Origin: Flectonema sp. DT1601
Lineage: Eukaryota > Euglenozoa > Diplonemea > Diplonemida > Diplonemidae
Length of the DNA stretch: 64,000 bases
Assembly: GCA_964019425.1 (NCBI GenBank)
Contig: OZ025792.1
Span: 434,001 to 498,000 of the forward strand
Reading direction: 5' to 3'
Of this stretch, positions 60,649 to 64,000 are shown piece by piece. The notes beneath the pieces were generated by a model. It did not search any database. It was not told the origin of the DNA and saw only the letters and a list, made by a program, of their open reading frames with translations. The position numbers and the translations under genes are program-made. Positions within the stretch are counted from its first letter, which is position 1. Each line of letters opens with the position of its first letter.

Positions 60649-61126
60649 TTTGGAGTAGGTGGAAGATTTCCTGGGCGGGAAGTTAAAAGTAAAGTTATCA
60701 GGTCAACCCATGCAAGACGAATTACTGTCAACACCCAGTACTGAGCTTTAGCAAAGAAGCCATTAATGTACATAACCTGCCCTGAAATGATAATAAAAAA
60801 CAAACTAAAGAAAACAGAAAGTCCGCAGTCACGTCCTCTCTCAGATTCTTGAAAATATTTGTCGGTTGATATGCAGTGAACTGCTCAAGAGAATAAGGAT
60901 ATAAATATTGATACACAACGTTATTATAATTGTGCTAACATAATGGGGGCAGACACACCATTGGAGGTCTGAACTGATAAGTTGATAACTGTTGCCAGAT
61001 GTCTTTCAAATGATTCTAAGTTGTAGTAAAAAGCTGTCGGCCGTTTGTGTTTTGTGTCGCATCATGTTAGTCATTTTAGTCCGATTGAAGTTAGGGGTAA
61101 AGAGTTTTTAAAGACCTACTTCAATT
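60649..61126. other. Spacer between RPS9 copies 4 and 5
   Basis: Carries the copy 4 leader. The remainder is unique AT-rich DNA without a coding frame I recognise. Confidence 0.55.
60671..60696 (-). promoter_or_regulatory. Candidate leader splice acceptor, RPS9 copy 4
   Basis: TTTTAACTTCCCGCCCAG immediately before GAAATC. Confidence 0.6.
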
Positions 61127-61693
61127 CTACTCTTCGTCATCACCTCCACCACCACCACCTCCAGCCTTCTTTGAACGCTTGACACGTCCTGGACCTCCCT
61201 GTCCAAGGGATGAAGTTGGTGCAAGATCGATGTGCTTCTCGCTGTCAGTTCTCACCCAAAAGGATGGGACGGTAACCATCTGCTTACCAACACAGATGTG
61301 ACGTTGACGGATCATCACACGGGCGTGGTGGATAGACTTGGCAAGACGACGCTTGAATACCAAAGTCTGAAGACGTCTCTCCAAGAAGTTGTGAAGGGTA
61401 AGTCCAAGAACGTAGTCGAGCTTCATGTGCTCAGCTGACAGAAGTCCGTATCTGAGGCATCTTCTCAAAAGAGCTCCTCCTTCCAACTGACGACGTTCGT
61501 TGTCGGCGTCAAGGGTCAAAAGGTTACGGGCACACTTTCTCATCTTGGCGAGGGTAAGAGCGACCTTCCAGACCTCACGCTTGCATCTGAGACCGAACTC
61601 TCCAACGAGCTTCAACTCCTTGTCCAATCTCTCCTTCTCGAAAGGACGACGTGGGTTCTTGTAAACCTTTCCGAACTCGCGGTACTTACGCAT
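61127..61693 (-). CDS. RPS9: Ribosomal protein uS4 (RPS9), copy 5
   Basis: Same 188 residues. A frame extending 21 codons further up exists but crosses the acceptor. The tract TTATTTTCCCTTCCCATCAG (AG at complement of 61716-61717) precedes the leader and is the best pyrimidine tract of the five. Confidence 0.98.
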   Translation of the reverse strand: MRKYREFGKVYKNPRRPFEKERLDKELKLVGEFGLRCKREVWKVALTLAKMRKCARNLLTLDADNERRQLEGGALLRRCLRYGLLSAEHMKLDYVLGLTLHNFLERRLQTLVFKRRLAKSIHHARVMIRQRHICVGKQMVTVPSFWVRTDSEKHIDLAPTSSLGQGGPGRVKRSKKAGGGGGGGDDEE

Positions 61694-61715
61694 TTTAGAG
61701 TAGGTGGAAGATTTC

Positions 61716-61742
61716 CTGATGGGAAGGGAAAATAAGAAATAA
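61716..61742 (-). promoter_or_regulatory. Candidate leader splice acceptor, RPS9 copy 5
   Basis: TTATTTTCCCTTCCCATCAG immediately before GAAATC; the strongest pyrimidine tract of the set. Confidence 0.65.
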
Positions 61743-61894
61743 AAACAACAGCACATTATAAATGAAAACCAACATCAAAAAGGTACTACGGGAGAACCAA
61801 ATTGCCGATCGTCGACTTAACGAAATTTGCTAACGAGTGCTAAGATGTACACAAATAATTATTATATCCGAAAAGTGTTTAGAAATCAAAAAGA

Positions 61895-62500
61895 CTATTG
61901 ACTGGGTTGCGTTTGAATCTTTAATCTATCACTGACAGCGCTCAGGTGATCTTTTTTATGTTGTAGGGCTGTAAGTAGTCTTTTATTATTAGGATCTGTT
62001 TTTAGACTTGTTGTTAATTCAGATATATCATCCTTTAGTGAGGTAACTCGAAGACTGAGGAAAGCAACTTCATTATCAGCTGTTGAGCATATGGAGGAAA
62101 CGTTGTCACCAACACAAGTTTCAGTTCCTGACATCGTCCCTTGTTGAATGCTTTTTTGAACTTTTTGTGTTCGGAGTGGAGGACGCTCATCATCTTCTGT
62201 GTCGCTGTCTATGTTGATGTCTTCTAATTCACGATCTTCTCGAGTTCTCTTTCCGTCGGCAATTCGATGTGCTACAACTGCTAAAGTGTCCGGGGCTGTC
62301 GTCGCGCCTTTCATTTCTGCTGTATGTCTCTCGCTATCAATATACAACAATTCTCTAGCTTCACTCAAAATCTGTCTATAAACACTACTCTGACTCGGAC
62401 CAGCAACCATTACCACTGCTCTTACTAAATGATGGTAGGCGCTGACCTCTTCTTTGCGGAGCTTCTTGAACAGCTCTTCATCAGTTGGATTTTTTGACAT
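61895..62500 (-). CDS. Small ENT-domain protein
   Basis: Intronless, 201 residues. Residues about 8-63 fit the ENT domain of EMSY and plant EMSY-like proteins: LRKEEVSAYHHLVRAVVMVA, a short gap, then YRQILSEARELLYIDSERHT, matching the L-x-x-x-AY---(V/L)-RA-L---LL-x-LR-x-x-L-x-I-x-x-x-x-H pattern. The middle is acidic and likely disordered (DINIDSDTEDDERPP), and residues 143-195 could form a coiled coil. ENT proteins are chromatin-associated in animals and plants; here a nuclear role is only inferred. An AG at the complement of 62520-62521 follows a long T-rich stretch 20 bases above the ATG. Confidence 0.7.
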   Translation of the reverse strand: MSKNPTDEELFKKLRKEEVSAYHHLVRAVVMVAGPSQSSVYRQILSEARELLYIDSERHTAEMKGATTAPDTLAVVAHRIADGKRTREDRELEDINIDSDTEDDERPPLRTQKVQKSIQQGTMSGTETCVGDNVSSICSTADNEVAFLSLRVTSLKDDISELTTSLKTDPNNKRLLTALQHKKDHLSAVSDRLKIQTQPSQ

Positions 62501-64000
62501 CGCAAAAGCACGACGGCGGCTATATTAATTATGTTACAATAAATATATAAACAAAAAATAAAAAAAAAAAAACTGATTAAATAAAAACTGTTTTGTTTAA
62601 AGAAGTAGCAGAAAATAATTTTCTCACGAAGTTACTGTATTTACCATGTGATTTCAGACTGCTACAAACGAAATACCATTTCAATGACTACCAACACACA
62701 AATATTTATTAGTAGCGCTACAGTGGGGAGATTCTTTTTGAAGGGAAATTGTAAGGGGAGAGAAAAAAGTAAAGGACCAGCTGGCGGACATCCAGTGCAA
62801 TACATGCATAAAGCCAGTGATAAAAAGAAATAATAATTGAAAAAACACGTTCAGAGGGTTTTTTTTTTTTTTTTTTTTTTTCCTTAATTTTCTTATTTAA
62901 GTATGCGGTCAAGCAAACTTGACAATTTCAAAAATAAATAAAGATAAGAATTTTTTTTAAAAAAAAAAAGAAAAAATCCCTCGCTGAGAAGTTTTTTTTC
63001 ACTGAACACTACGACAGAGGATTTGCTTTTTTTTTTGATAAAATGCGAACATCGTAAATCAGAAACGGACAATTCCCTCACTTTTTATCAAAACATTTCA
63101 TTGAGAATTGTAGATGGTGGCCATGATTTTAGAGCCCTCTCGGTGACCATTCACAATTTCCTAAATCCTAAATCCATCTTATATGATGACTTGTTTTCCG
63201 CGACTAGCGGGAACCAAGTCGCATCACTTTATTTTGTTGGTTACTTTCTGATTTCACTTTGCCTTACAAAGGGAGCATTTTGCAGCTTTGCCATTGTAAG
63301 AAAAAAAGTTTTTCTTTCACTTCTTTGTTGTGTCTTTTCGACATGGGTAAAAAAACTTGGTAAATTGATATAGAAAATAACTTGAATCTGGCTAAACTAA
63401 ACAAGATTGGCCCAAGTTTGGTTGCTATGCAAAAAGACCACTAGTTGGAATCGATAATCCAAACGCTGTCCGAACAGGGATTTGGGGACCACGTACTGCA
63501 GGTTGAGCGCGCGCTCCATGCCCTGCAGGTCGTTACAGTTTTTTTTTTTTAAATATAATTATCTATTTGCAAACGAAGGGGGGGTGGGGAATGGGGAAAA
63601 GAAAAACATAGGAGACCGACCAGAACACGTAGGAAATATATTTCTTTTTTTTTTTTTTTTTTTTTTTTTAGTTTATTTTAGTTGCGAGACAGTTGTACAA
63701 ATAATTTCTATTTTATTTTATTTTTCTATTTTTCCAGTTGCTATCTTCTCATCTCGGTTGCCGCACAAATGTAAACCGCAACTGTAAGGGACTAATTTAT
63801 TTATAATATTATATGGAAAAACAATTGATACCAGTTGAACATAAAAAGATTTCGAAAACCTTTTGTGTTGGAATCAGAGTTTTCCCTTTATCATTATTAT
63901 TATTTTTTTCCTGATATTATTTTACATTTTTTTTTTTTTGTTGTGAAACCAAAACCAATTGATCAGAATCTGGAGTTATTAAGAGAACAAAATAATTTTT
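62501..64000. other. Terminal AT-rich region with one GC-rich island
   Basis: Mostly poly-A/T-rich. A plus-strand frame at 63023-63373 has no recognised family. A compact GC-richer island at about 63420-63535 holds a codon-like minus-strand frame listed separately. Confidence 0.5.
63397..63535 (-). other. Possible terminal exon or gene fragment in a GC-rich island
   Basis: On the minus strand a 46-codon frame (NDLQGMERALNLQYVVPKSL and on to a TAG at 63397-63399) stands out from AT-rich surroundings by base composition. It would be the 3' end of a gene starting beyond the window or a captured fragment. No family recognised. A plus-strand frame through the same island is also open (IIQTLSEQGFGDHVLQVERA), so strand is uncertain. 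Confidence 0.25.

Noticed and set aside
63023-63373. 116-codon plus-strand frame
   Set aside because: No domain, low-complexity hydrophobic composition and opposite strand to all supported genes.

Overview
The window is nuclear DNA of a unicellular eukaryote. It has spliced genes with GT-AG introns, ER and cytoskeletal proteins, cytosolic ribosomal protein genes and AT-rich spacers full of poly-A/poly-T runs. The lineage cannot be fixed from the sequence alone. Three traits together recall Euglenozoa: every convincing gene lies on the minus strand, most start codons sit a few tens of bases below a pyrimidine-rich stretch ending in AG (as trans-splice acceptors do), and the two myosins end in UBA domains as kinetoplastid class XXI myosins do. 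This is inference; no spliced-leader RNA gene was found.

Layout, left to right (transcription runs right to left). 1-10074: an uninterrupted reading frame for the N-terminal 3358 residues of a giant RNF213/mysterin-type AAA+ protein, cut by the window edge, with an NHL-like propeller in its N-terminal part. 10075-15232: 5 kb of homopolymer-rich DNA with no gene I can support. 15233-17342: a PTB-like RNA-binding protein with a SAM domain. 17770-36922: five head-to-tail copies of an ER Hsp70 (BiP) gene, each with four exons and the same 664-residue product; intron 1 carries a 202-bp minisatellite with 4, 4, 4, 2 and 1 units, and one spacer holds a decayed pogo/Tigger-like DNA transposon. 37059-37988: a tandem repeat family (called R1 here). 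38089-39423: an adaptor-complex mu-type subunit. 39906-41089: an NPL4-type protein reduced to its C-terminal core. 42661-45888: a PPEF/RdgC-type phosphatase with EF-hands. 47828-51132 and 52399-56007: two tandem myosins with UBA tails. 56186-61693: five genes for an identical ribosomal protein uS4/RPS9, with a second R1 array between the first two. 61895-62500: a small ENT-domain protein. 62501-64000: no secure gene.

The cluster mixes housekeeping functions: ER folding, translation, traffic, motors and ubiquitin-linked factors. It is dominated by tandem duplication followed by homogenisation. The BiP and RPS9 copies encode identical proteins, and the myosins share long near-identical nucleotide blocks inside otherwise diverged genes.

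Two patterns deserve most attention. First, cis-intron 3' ends are A-rich (AAACAG or AAATAG types), while the AG sites just above start codons follow pyrimidine-rich DNA, so there appear to be two acceptor classes. Second, the RNF213-like protein has a propeller in its N-terminal arm that I do not know from the animal family members.
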